A stretch of DNA of 31,688 bases from contig JBBIST010000030.1 of the NCBI GenBank assembly GCA_037441125.1, positions 1 through 31,688 on the forward strand, in the 5' to 3' direction. Shown piece after piece: positions 22,439 to 29,811 of the stretch; the stretch's first letter is position 1; every line of letters starts with the position of its first letter. This DNA comes from JALHMQ01 sp037441125. GTDB taxonomy: Bacteria > Pseudomonadota > Gammaproteobacteria > Burkholderiales > Burkholderiaceae_F. The position numbers and the translations under genes were made by a program. Below the pieces are notes generated by a model. That model was not told the DNA's origin, did no database searches, and worked only from the letters and a program-made list of their open reading frames with translations.

Positions 22439-24109
22439 TCATCGCAGCGCGACCCAGGCCGCGCCCAGCACGACGAGCAGCAACACGCCGACCAGCGCCA
22501 GTCCGCGCAACGCCGCCTCGGCCTGTGCAACGCGCGCGGTGACCGGCGAGTCGGGTGCGCCGCCACCGGTGAGCTGAACGCGGTCGCCGAAGGCGGCCAG
22601 TCGCAGCAGACCGCCCCAAATCGCCGCCAGCGGCACGGCCAGCAGATCGAGCAGATCGCCGGCGCCGATCCGAGGCGGGCGCGCCGCGGAGGCGGGTGCA
22701 AGGGGCCGCCACCACGCCGCCGCGATCGCCAGCGCGCATCCGATCGCCACCGGCACGAAGGCCGCGAGCCAGGTCGCCGGCGCCATCGGCACCGCCACCA
22801 GCGCGCCCAGTCCGACCGAGGCCGCCACCGCCGCCAGCCAGGCCGGCGCCATGCCCGACTTCGCAGGCGCTGCGTCGCTCGCCTGTACCAGCAGCACGCG
22901 CGCCAGCAGCAACGTGGTGCCGACCGCCGCCGCCGGCAGCAGCCAGGCGAGCGCCTCGGGCCAGGGCGCGGGCAGCAGCGCCAGCGCGTCCTTCAACTCG
23001 TCCTTGGCGAACGCGCCGCTGGTCCAGGGCGCCCCGGCCAGCGCCAGCGCCGGCAGCGCCTGCGCCGTCAGCGCCCAACGGCGCGCGGCACCCGCGGCCG
23101 GGATCGCCGCCACGCCGAGGAACAGTGCCCCCTTGGCCAACCCGTGGTGCAGCGCGTAGAGCGTGATCGCCACCGCGAGCGCCGGCGCCGCCGCCGGCTG
23201 CAGCAGCGCGGCGCCGACGGCGACGGTGACGAAGCCCATCTGGCTCACGCTCGAATAGGCGAGCATCGTCTTCGGCGCCCGCTGTGCAAGTCCGATCGCA
23301 ACCGCGCCCAGCGCGCCCGCCAGTCCGAGCGCGATCGCCGCCACGCCCAGCAGCGGCCAGGGCTCGGCGCCGAGCGGCAGGAAGCGCAACCAGCCGAGCA
23401 CGCCGGCCTTGATCAGCACGCCGGAGAGCACCGCACTGGCCGGCGTTGGCGCCACCGGGTGCGCCAGCGGCAGCCACATGTGCACCCCGAGCAAGCCGGC
23501 CTTGACGCCGAAGCCGGCAAACAGCAGCAGCGTCGCCGCGGTCGAGTGCGCGCCTTCTGCCGGCAGCGGCAGCGCCAGCGAGCCGGCTGCGGCAACGCGC
23601 AGCAGCAGCCCGGCGAGCAGCGCCGCTTCGCCGAGCAGCGCCATCGCCAGATACACGCGGCCGGCGCGCCAGGCCTCGAACGAACGCGCGTGGATCACGA
23701 GCCCGTAGCCGGCCAGACTCATCAGCGCGAAACCGGCGTAGAAGCCGGCGGCATCGCCGGCTGCGATCAGCCACAGGTTGCCGGCCTGCGCCGCGAGCCA
23801 GAACGCCCACAGCGACGTGCGCCGGTCGTCGTGAGCGTGATAGGCGCGAGCCGCCAGCCCCGCGGTCAACCACAGGAGCGACGACAGCAGCAGGAAGGTG
23901 CGGCCGGTGTCGTCGAGCCCGAAGCGCAGTCCGAGCAGCAGCGACGGCAGTTGCACCGTCTCGGCGCCGGCCAGCGCCGCCGCCGCCAGCGCCGGCAGCG
24001 ACGCCCAGGGCGCGAGCGCGAGCGCCGCCGGTCGCAGGCGCGGTGTCGCCAGCAGCAGCGCCAGCGCCAGCGGCCACAGCGCCGCAACCGGCAGCCACCA
24101 GGCGCTCAT
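22439..24109 (-). CDS. Third proton-antiporter-like subunit (MrpA/D, HyfB-type) of the Mrp operon
   Basis: This 556-residue, highly hydrophobic protein of the NuoL/M/N-MrpA/D superfamily has about 14-15 membrane segments. The TM7 lysine is K203 in GFGVKAGLLGVHMWLP, followed by HPVAPTPASAVLSGVLIKAG and a later lysine pair in FAKDELKDAL. Where TM5 normally carries the proton-path glutamate (as in W-E-x-M-S-L), this protein reads F-A-L-M-S-L, so residue 128 is alanine. The ATG at 24109 has GGAG and GAGG upstream. It is the last gene of the operon and is separated from the previous one by 132 bp holding two hairpin repeats, so its expression may be set separately. Confidence 0.85.
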   Translation of the reverse strand: MSAWWLPVAALWPLALALLLATPRLRPAALALAPWASLPALAAAALAGAETVQLPSLLLGLRFGLDDTGRTFLLLSSLLWLTAGLAARAYHAHDDRRTSLWAFWLAAQAGNLWLIAAGDAAGFYAGFALMSLAGYGLVIHARSFEAWRAGRVYLAMALLGEAALLAGLLLRVAAAGSLALPLPAEGAHSTAATLLLFAGFGVKAGLLGVHMWLPLAHPVAPTPASAVLSGVLIKAGVLGWLRFLPLGAEPWPLLGVAAIALGLAGALGAVAIGLAQRAPKTMLAYSSVSQMGFVTVAVGAALLQPAAAPALAVAITLYALHHGLAKGALFLGVAAIPAAGAARRWALTAQALPALALAGAPWTSGAFAKDELKDALALLPAPWPEALAWLLPAAAVGTTLLLARVLLVQASDAAPAKSGMAPAWLAAVAASVGLGALVAVPMAPATWLAAFVPVAIGCALAIAAAWWRPLAPASAARPPRIGAGDLLDLLAVPLAAIWGGLLRLAAFGDRVQLTGGGAPDSPVTARVAQAEAALRGLALVGVLLLVVLGAAWVALR

Positions 24110-24173
24110 CGCCTCGCTCCGATTGCCACAAGCGGCGCGTGCGCACGCGACCGCGGCCGGCGCCGCGTTCGCA

Positions 24174-24235
24174 GTCGGGGGCCTGCCCCCGAGCGCCCTA
24201 GTCGGGGGCCTGCCCCCGAGCGCCCTAGTCGGGGG
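24174..24235. repeat. Tandem 27-bp repeats carrying REP-like hairpins
   Basis: A 27-bp unit is repeated perfectly at 24174-24200 and 24201-24227, and a third copy starts at 24228. The repeats contain two identical 23-bp hairpins (24186-24208 and 24213-24235) of form CCCCCGA-N9-TCGGGGG. An alternative fold, TCGGGGGC-CT-GCCCCCGA, is also possible. They lie in the spacer between two antiporter-subunit genes. Confidence 0.85.
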
Positions 24236-24241
24236 CGCACT

Positions 24242-25768
24242 TCAAAGCCCATCATGGCCGTCATAGGCGCGGGTCGCGATCACCTGCACCCAGGCAAGCG
24301 GACTGCCCGGAAAATTGGCGCCGACGCCCGCCGCCAGCGCGAGCAGCGCACCGGCCAGCGTTGGCCACAGCAGCCAGCGGCTGGTCTCGGCGCCGGGCCG
24401 GGCCGGGATGTGTTCGTCCGGCCAGCGCGGCGGCGGCGCCTCGAACCACGCGCTGCGCAGGATCGGCAGGAAGTAGGCGGCGTTGAGCAGGCTGGAGGCA
24501 AGCAGCACCGCCAGCGCCCAGTGCATGCCGGCGTCGATCGCGCCCAGCCCGAGGTACCACTTGCTGACGAAGCCCGCCATCGGCGGCAGGCCGATCATGC
24601 CCAGCGCGCCGACCGTGAACGCGGCCGTGGTCCACGGCATGCGGCGGCCCACGCCGGCCATCTCGCTCACCTTGTGGATGCCGAGCGTCTCGGCGTAGTT
24701 GCCGGCGCAGAAAAAGAGCGTGATCTTCATGATCCCCTGGTGCACCAGATGCACGAGCCCGCCGACCGTGCCGATCGGCCCGAACAGCGCCGTGCCCAGG
24801 ACGATGTACGACACCTGGCTCACGGTCGAGTAGGCGAGCCGCCGCTTCAGGTCGTTTTGCGCCAGCGCCCGCAGCGAGCCGAACAGGATCGTCACCGCCG
24901 CCACCGCCGCCAGCGGCACGAGTAGCCCGAGCGTGTGCGCGAACTCGATGCCGAAGACCTCGTAGACCACGCGCACGATGCCGAAGGCGCCGGCCTTGAC
25001 CACCGCGACCGCGTGCAGCAACGCGGTGACCGGCGCCGGCGCCACCATCGCCTGCGGCAGCCAGGCGTGCAGCGGCACCAGCGCCGCCTTGACGCCGAGG
25101 CCGGCGATCAGCACGGCGAAGATCGCCATCAGCGCGCCGTGATGCGCGGCCTCGAGCCCGCTCAACACGCCGCCGGCGGCGAACTCGACCGTGCCGGCGA
25201 GCGCCTGCACCCAGACGATTCCTGCCAGCAGCAAGGCGCCGCCGCCCAGCGTGTAGGCGAGATAACGCGCACCGGCGGCGAGCGCCTGCGGCGTACCGCG
25301 GTGGACCACGAGCGGATAGGTGGCGAGCGTCAGCAGCTCGTAGAAGAGGAAGAAGGTGACCAGGTTGCCGGCCATCGCGATGCCGACGGTCGCGGTCACG
25401 CACAGGCTGAAGAAGCCGAAGAAGCGGCTGCGGTGCGGCGATCCCTCCAGATAGCCGATCGCATAGACGGTGGTCAGCAGCCACAGCCCGGCCGACAGCG
25501 TGACGAACAGCAGCGCCAGCGGATCGGCGCGCAGGAGCAGGTCGTTGCCGGGCAACATCGGCAGCCGCAGCTCGAACTGGGCGCCGTGCGCGACACCCCA
25601 CAGCATCGCCGCCACGCAGGCGAGCTTGACCAGCGCCGCGCCCAGGTTGAGCGTCGTGCGCAGTCGCACCTGGCGTTCGCGCAGCAGGAAGATCGCCAGC
25701 CCGACCACGAACGACGACAGCAGTGTCGCGAGCGGCAGCAGCGCCGAGGCGGTCAGCGTGTGCTCCAC
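24242..25768 (-). CDS. Second MrpD/NuoM-like antiporter subunit
   Basis: This 508-residue membrane protein belongs to the proton-conducting antiporter superfamily. It has E144 in FFLFYELLTLATYPLV (TM5), K227 in IAGLGVKAALVPLHAWLP (TM7), a further lysine in VAVVKAGAFG and K in AGFVSKWYLG (TM12 region), so the proton path is complete. The start is GTG at 25768, within the end of the upstream mrpD (16-bp overlap), with GGGAG seven bases before it. A much longer open frame continues upstream but is a shadow of mrpD. It is probably paired with the other antiporter-like subunits in one complex. Confidence 0.9.
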   Translation of the reverse strand: MEHTLTASALLPLATLLSSFVVGLAIFLLRERQVRLRTTLNLGAALVKLACVAAMLWGVAHGAQFELRLPMLPGNDLLLRADPLALLFVTLSAGLWLLTTVYAIGYLEGSPHRSRFFGFFSLCVTATVGIAMAGNLVTFFLFYELLTLATYPLVVHRGTPQALAAGARYLAYTLGGGALLLAGIVWVQALAGTVEFAAGGVLSGLEAAHHGALMAIFAVLIAGLGVKAALVPLHAWLPQAMVAPAPVTALLHAVAVVKAGAFGIVRVVYEVFGIEFAHTLGLLVPLAAVAAVTILFGSLRALAQNDLKRRLAYSTVSQVSYIVLGTALFGPIGTVGGLVHLVHQGIMKITLFFCAGNYAETLGIHKVSEMAGVGRRMPWTTAAFTVGALGMIGLPPMAGFVSKWYLGLGAIDAGMHWALAVLLASSLLNAAYFLPILRSAWFEAPPPRWPDEHIPARPGAETSRWLLWPTLAGALLALAAGVGANFPGSPLAWVQVIATRAYDGHDGL

Positions 25769-27207
25769 GCCAGCGCTCCCAGATCGAAGAAAGCGAGCAG
25801 CGGTGCTGCGCCCAGGCCGCCGAAGGCCGCCGCCAGCGCCAGCGCCAGCGCGGCCGCCGGCATCACGCGCGCCACCGGTGGCGTGCCGCGCGAGGCCGGC
25901 GCCGGCAGGAAGGCGAGCTTGAGGACGCGGAACACGTAGGCCGCGGTCAGCAGACCGGCCGCCAGCAGCAGCAGCGCCCACGGCCACTGGCCGGCAGCGA
26001 TCGCCGCCTGCAGCATCTGCCACTTGGCGGCAAAGCCGGCCGACGGCGGCAGCCCGATCAGGCTGGCACCGGCCAGTCCGAAAGCGAAGATCGCCACCGG
26101 GTCGCGCGCGGCCGCGCCGCGCAAGGCGGAGAGGTCGTCGCGTCCGGCCGCCAGGACCAGACAGCCGGCGGCGAGGAACATCGCCGCCTTGGCAAGTCCG
26201 TGCGCGACCAGTTGCACGACGCCGGCCTCGAGCGCCAGGCCGGCGCCGGGCGCGCCGGGAACCAGCCACGCAAACGGCAGGAACAGAACGCCGACCTGCG
26301 CCACCGTCGAGTAGGCGACCAGCATCTTGACCCGGGTCTGGATCAGTGCCAGCAGCGAGCCCCAGACGATCGCCAGCGCGCCCAGAGCGGCCAGCACGGT
26401 GCCGAGCGTGGCCACCTCGAGCGCCGGCGCCAGCGCCAGCCACTGCCGCAGCAGGATCGCAAACGACGCCTTGATCACGAGCGCTGACAGCAGCGCCGAC
26501 ACCGGTGTCGCGGCGCCGCCGTGTGCCGGAGGCAACCAGAAGTGCAGCGGCGCCAGCGCCGTCTTCAGCGCCAGGGCGATGACCAGCAGCGCCAGCGCCA
26601 AGGCCGAGTAGGGCGCCGGCACCACAGCGGCCGCGAGCGCGGTGAGCGACAGCACGCCGCTGGCGCCGTACAGCAGCGCCACCGCGAGCAGGAACAGGTT
26701 GGTGCCGATCAACGCCGCCAGCAAGTAGCGCAACGCCGCCGCCAGCGCCGCCGGCCGGCCCGAGATCGCGGTCAGTCCCACCGCCGCCAGGCCGAGCAGT
26801 TCGAGTGCGACGAACTGGTTGAACACGTCGTCCGACAGGAACGCCGCGTTCAGCCCGGCCCAAAGCAGCCAGGCGAGCGGCCAGAACAGGCGCGCTTCGT
26901 TCGCTCCCGGTGCAAAGTAGGCGCGGGCGTAGGGCAGCACCGCCGCATACACCGCCAGCGCCAGCAGCAGCAGCGCCTGCGTCAGCCGGTCGGCGTAGAG
27001 CTCGATGCCCAGCGGTGCCTGCCAGGCGCCGAGCGCATAGCGCAGCGGCGCCTCGCCGGCAAGCACGATCGCCGCGACCACCGCCGCCAGCGCCGCCCAG
27101 CCCGGCAGCAGCAGCCGGCGCGCCGCCGGCTCTGGCAGAACGAAGGCCGCGACACCGAGCGCGATCGGCAGCAGCACCGCCAGCGGCAGCAGTGCCGCCT
27201 CAGTCAT
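25753..27207 (-). CDS. mrpD: Mrp antiporter subunit D (MnhD/NuoN-like)
   Basis: This 484-residue, multi-spanning protein has the paired charged residues of the family: E136 in VALELLGLAAVG (TM5), K215 in ALALKTALAPLHFWLPPAH (TM7) and K in AGFAAKWQML. It starts at ATG 27207, overlapping mrpC by 8 bp, with GAGG upstream. Position directly after the MrpC homologue is the standard C-D order. It transports cations and protons as part of the Mrp complex in the inner membrane. Length is normal. Confidence 0.9.
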   Translation of the reverse strand: MTEAALLPLAVLLPIALGVAAFVLPEPAARRLLLPGWAALAAVVAAIVLAGEAPLRYALGAWQAPLGIELYADRLTQALLLLALAVYAAVLPYARAYFAPGANEARLFWPLAWLLWAGLNAAFLSDDVFNQFVALELLGLAAVGLTAISGRPAALAAALRYLLAALIGTNLFLLAVALLYGASGVLSLTALAAAVVPAPYSALALALLVIALALKTALAPLHFWLPPAHGGAATPVSALLSALVIKASFAILLRQWLALAPALEVATLGTVLAALGALAIVWGSLLALIQTRVKMLVAYSTVAQVGVLFLPFAWLVPGAPGAGLALEAGVVQLVAHGLAKAAMFLAAGCLVLAAGRDDLSALRGAAARDPVAIFAFGLAGASLIGLPPSAGFAAKWQMLQAAIAAGQWPWALLLLAAGLLTAAYVFRVLKLAFLPAPASRGTPPVARVMPAAALALALAAAFGGLGAAPLLAFFDLGALAWSTR

Positions 27208-27520
27208 CGGTGCCCGCCTCGTCGTCGACCGGCAGCTCGGCCGATCCGGTGGCGCGGTGGTAGCGGCGCGCGAGCGTCAGGCCGAGCGCGGTGGCGGCAA
27301 TCGCGATCACGATGCCGGTCAGGATCAGCACCTGCGCCACCGGATCGGCGACACCGTCGGCCGCGCGCGGACGCAGCGCCAGCAGCAGCACGAACACGCC
27401 GCTGCCCATCACGTTGAAGGCGAGCAGTTTGCGCATCAGCGCCGGCGCCAGGAGCATCGCTGCCAGCCCGATCGCTACCAGCGCGCCGCCGGTGAGCAGC
27501 CAGGTGTCGGCCGCGCTCAT
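27200..27520 (-). CDS. mrpC: Mrp antiporter subunit C (MnhC/NuoK-like)
   Basis: This 106-residue protein has three membrane segments, as in NuoK and MrpC. The stretch RKLLAFNVMGSGVFVLLLAL holds the position of the conserved NuoK-type motif, and DPVAQVLILTGIVIAIAATALGL is the MrpC/NuoK signature (D-P-[VL]-x-Q-[AV]-L-[IV]-L-T). The hydrophilic tail has a charged end. It overlaps mrpD by 8 bp and lies 34 bp after the MrpB-like gene. Confidence 0.92.
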   Translation of the reverse strand: MSAADTWLLTGGALVAIGLAAMLLAPALMRKLLAFNVMGSGVFVLLLALRPRAADGVADPVAQVLILTGIVIAIAATALGLTLARRYHRATGSAELPVDDEAGTDD

Positions 27521-27554
27521 CGCAGTCCGCGCGCCGTGGAAGTGCCGCGCCGGC

Positions 27555-28448
27555 TCACGACGTTCGCCAGCCGAACAGCGCCACCAGCGCGGCGGCGATC
27601 GACACCATCAGCGCCGCCTCGATCGCCAGCACCAGCACGCCGGCCCAGCCGGCCGGATACGCGAACACGGCGCCGGCGACCGCACCGGCCGCCAGCCCGA
27701 CGGCGATGAACACCGCCAGCCCGACCGCAAGCAGCGCCTCGCGCGTGAAGCGGTGCCGCGGGTCGAGCGGCAGCGCGGCAAAGCGCGCCAGCAGCAGCGC
27801 ACCGGCGAGCACCGCGCCCGCCTGGAACGCGCCGCCGGTGCGGGTGGAGCCGGCCCACAGCAGGTAGACCGCCGCCAGCACCGCCAGCGGCACGGTCCAT
27901 CCGGCCACCCGCGCCAGTACCGGATCGCGCGCCAGCGGCGCGCGCAGCGCCGCCGGTGCCGCCTGCGCGGCGACCACCGCGATCAGCAGCACGGCAATCT
28001 CCAGCAGCGTGTCGTAGGCGCGAAACGCCAGCAGCACCGCGGTCACCGGGTGCACGATCTCGGACTCGGCGATTCGAGCGGCCACTGCCTGAGTCGCCTC
28101 GCCGGCGACCGGCTCGATCGCAAGCAGCGCAAACAGCAGCGCGGCGCCGAACGCCGCCGCCAGCGCGCCGACCGCCAGCGTCTGCCACCACGGCGGCGAG
28201 GCTGCGCGCGTTGCATCGTCGCCGCCGAACTGCGCCGCGGCGTCGAGCAGCAGCGCGCCCGCGACTCCGGCACCGATCGCCGCCTCGGCCAGCGCGACGT
28301 CGGGCGCGCCGAGCCGCGCCCAGGCGAGCGCCAGCAGCAGCCCGAAGGCGATGAACAGCACGGCGCCGGTGCCGGGCGCGCGCACGAGTAAGGCGGCCAG
28401 TGCGAGCGCCACCAGCGCCGCGGCGAGCAGGACATCGGCGGCGATCAT
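27555..28448 (-). CDS. mrpB: MbhD(DUF4040)-MrpB fusion subunit
   Basis: This 297-residue membrane protein has two parts. The N-terminal about 75 residues, with VLFIAFGLLLALAWARLGAP followed by DVALAEAAIGAG, match DUF4040/MbhD, a domain that in classical MrpA lies at the C-terminus. The rest, with WAGSTRTGGAFQAGAVLAGA, is the MnhB/MrpB domain. The ATG at 28448 overlaps mrpG by ATGA. The operon lacks a canonical full-length MrpA, and this fusion keeps part of the MrpA tail. A similar split is known for Mbh and some Mrp systems. Confidence 0.85.
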   Translation of the reverse strand: MIAADVLLAAALVALALAALLVRAPGTGAVLFIAFGLLLALAWARLGAPDVALAEAAIGAGVAGALLLDAAAQFGGDDATRAASPPWWQTLAVGALAAAFGAALLFALLAIEPVAGEATQAVAARIAESEIVHPVTAVLLAFRAYDTLLEIAVLLIAVVAAQAAPAALRAPLARDPVLARVAGWTVPLAVLAAVYLLWAGSTRTGGAFQAGAVLAGALLLARFAALPLDPRHRFTREALLAVGLAVFIAVGLAAGAVAGAVFAYPAGWAGVLVLAIEAALMVSIAAALVALFGWRTS

Positions 28449-28795
28449 CGCGGCGACCCGGCGCCTGCGTCGTGATCGCCGGCGCTTGCCCCCGAGTGCT
28501 CGAGTCGGGGGTCGGACGACTCCGCTTCGTCCAGACAGCGGCTCGCGATCAGGTAGCCGGAAGTGGCGCTCGCCGCCAGCGCCAGCAGCCAGATCAGCGC
28601 GATCTGCGCCGCGGCGAACCACGACTCGGCCTGAAGCATCAGCGCCGCCGCGGCGAGTCCCAGTCCGAGGTTGTCGGCCTTGGTCAGCGCATGGATGCGG
28701 CACAAGGTGTCGGGCAGCCGCAGTAGCCCGATCGTGCCGGCGCTGAAAAACACCGCAGCGGCGGCGAGCAGCAGCCAGCTCAGCACGTCAACCAT
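28445..28795 (-). CDS. mrpG: Mrp antiporter subunit G (MnhG)
   Basis: This 116-residue protein has three membrane segments. It contains the MnhG signature: FFSAGTIGLLRLPDTLCRIHALTKADNLG. The ATG at 28795 overlaps mrpF by 8 bp and the stop overlaps mrpB (ATGA), so E-F-G-B are tightly packed. The C-terminal about 25 residues (after CLDEA) are hydrophilic and encoded partly by a 23-bp REP-like hairpin (28489-28511), so the tail looks acquired. Confidence 0.92.
   Translation of the reverse strand: MVDVLSWLLLAAAAVFFSAGTIGLLRLPDTLCRIHALTKADNLGLGLAAAALMLQAESWFAAAQIALIWLLALAASATSGYLIASRCLDEAESSDPRLEHSGASAGDHDAGAGSPR
28489..28511. repeat. REP-like 23-bp hairpin inside the mrpG coding tail
   Basis: This has the form CCCCCGA-N9-TCGGGGG, with loop GTGCTCGAG. 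It is the same element as those at 24186 and 24213, differing only in the loop. Confidence 0.8.
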
Positions 28796-29150
28796 GGTCG
28801 GACCCGCGAGTGCGATCGTCGGCAGCGACCGCATTGGAGCCGGCGACCGCGTCGCCGACCTCGTGCCGGCCCTCCGCAGGCGCCCGACTGGAGCACTCGG
28901 GCGCAGGCCGCAGCCGCGTGAAGACCACCGCCGCCAGCAGGCCGAGCAGCGCAAACACCAGCGCCACGTCGCGCAGCGACGGCCACGACTGCGCTGCCGC
29001 CAGCACCAGCAGCAACGTCACGCCGGTGGTGCCGAAAAGCTGTGCGGCGAGCAGCCGGTCGGGCAGGCGCGGTCCGCGCAGCACGCGCAGCAGGCCGACC
29101 GCCAAATTGACGGTCAGCGCGAGCGCGAACAGAAGGTAGGCGAGCTCCAC
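28788..29150 (-). CDS. mrpF: Mrp antiporter subunit F (MnhF)
   Basis: This 120-residue protein has three membrane segments and the MnhF motif VLRGPRLPDRLLAAQLFGT (R-G-P-x-x-x-D-R). The start is GTG at 29150 (VELAYLLFALALTVNLAVGL), placing the first membrane segment at the normal position; no strong Shine-Dalgarno is seen. The last about 40 residues after FTRLRPAPE are hydrophilic and beyond the usual family end. They contain a hairpin element in the DNA (28881-28903). It overlaps mrpG by 8 bp. Confidence 0.9.
   Translation of the reverse strand: MELAYLLFALALTVNLAVGLLRVLRGPRLPDRLLAAQLFGTTGVTLLLVLAAAQSWPSLRDVALVFALLGLLAAVVFTRLRPAPECSSRAPAEGRHEVGDAVAGSNAVAADDRTRGSDHG
28881..28903. repeat. REP-like 23-bp hairpin inside the mrpF coding tail, inverted orientation
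   Basis: Read on the minus strand, this is CGCCCGA-N9-TCGGGCG. It differs from the copy at 28489 by one loop base and by one compensated stem pair (C-G to G-C at positions 2 and 22), so pairing is preserved. Confidence 0.75.
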
Positions 29151-29197
29151 GTGATGTCTGCTTTCGGGTGCAGTCGCTCGAAGCCGCCAACGGCAGC

Positions 29198-29674
29198 TCA
29201 GCGGGCCGGCTCGCCGCGGTCGTAGATCCGCGCGATCAGGTGTTCGATGCGGCGCGTCTCGGCTTCGATCGGCAGCCGCAGATCGAGCACGTGCAGGGTC
29301 AGCCGATCGCCGTGCAGCCGCGCCGCCAGCGTGCCGGGCATCAGGCTCACCAGCAGCGCCAGCAGCACGCGCGCGCCTTCGTCGGGCAGCGCCAGCCGCA
29401 GCGTGACCAGCCCGGGCGCAAGCGGCATCGCCGGCGCCAGGATCCGGCGCGTCACGTCGATGCCGCCGGCGAGCGACTGCCAGAGGAACGCCGCCGCCAG
29501 CGGCGGCACGCGCACCCAGCGCAGCCGGCCGGCGCCCGGCGCCGCGGTGCGCGCCAGCGTCCACAGCGCCACCGCCACCGCCACCGTGCCGACCGCAGCC
29601 GCGGCCTCGCGCGCCAGCATCAGCCAGAGCAGCGCCAGCAGGACCGCGGATGCAAGGGCGAGGCGCAACGACAT
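29198..29674 (-). CDS. mrpE: Mrp antiporter subunit E (MnhE)
   Basis: This is the first gene of the operon, 158 residues. Two or three N-terminal membrane segments are followed by a soluble C-terminal domain with TLRLALPDEGARVLLALLVS, MPGTLAARL and LTLHVLDL, characteristic of MnhE. The ATG at 29674 (MSLRLALASAV) gives the expected start; in-frame sequence upstream is not family-like. A minus-strand TACACT at 29712-29717 is a likely -10. The gap to mrpF is 47 bp. Confidence 0.9.
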   Translation of the reverse strand: MSLRLALASAVLLALLWLMLAREAAAAVGTVAVAVALWTLARTAAPGAGRLRWVRVPPLAAAFLWQSLAGGIDVTRRILAPAMPLAPGLVTLRLALPDEGARVLLALLVSLMPGTLAARLHGDRLTLHVLDLRLPIEAETRRIEHLIARIYDRGEPAR

Positions 29675-29711
29675 GGTCGGGATCGGGTGTCGCCCGCGAA
29701 ACGGGCCGGCG

Positions 29712-29717
29712 AGTGTA
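29712..29717 (-). promoter_or_regulatory. Candidate -10 element (TACACT) for the mrp operon
   Basis: TACACT followed by CGCCGGCCC on the minus strand lies 37 bases before the mrpE start. It is the same motif and context as at relA and the alpha/beta hydrolase. The -35 is weak. Confidence 0.4.
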
Positions 29718-29811
29718 GCGAGCACCGGCGCATCGCCGATCGTTGCCGTGGCGCTTGCTGCGTGCACACCGATTGCGGCAGCATGAAGCGCCACCGCGCC
29801 CAGGAGCGACC

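Noticed and set aside
24174..24240. CRISPR-like array
   Set aside because: The repeats are directly tandem with no unique spacers and are palindromic over most of their length; there are no cas genes.
25769..26863. Upstream extension of the second MrpD-like gene
   Set aside because: It overlaps mrpD in another frame and is Gly/Arg-rich; the GTG at 25768 has a good Shine-Dalgarno and starts the first membrane segment.
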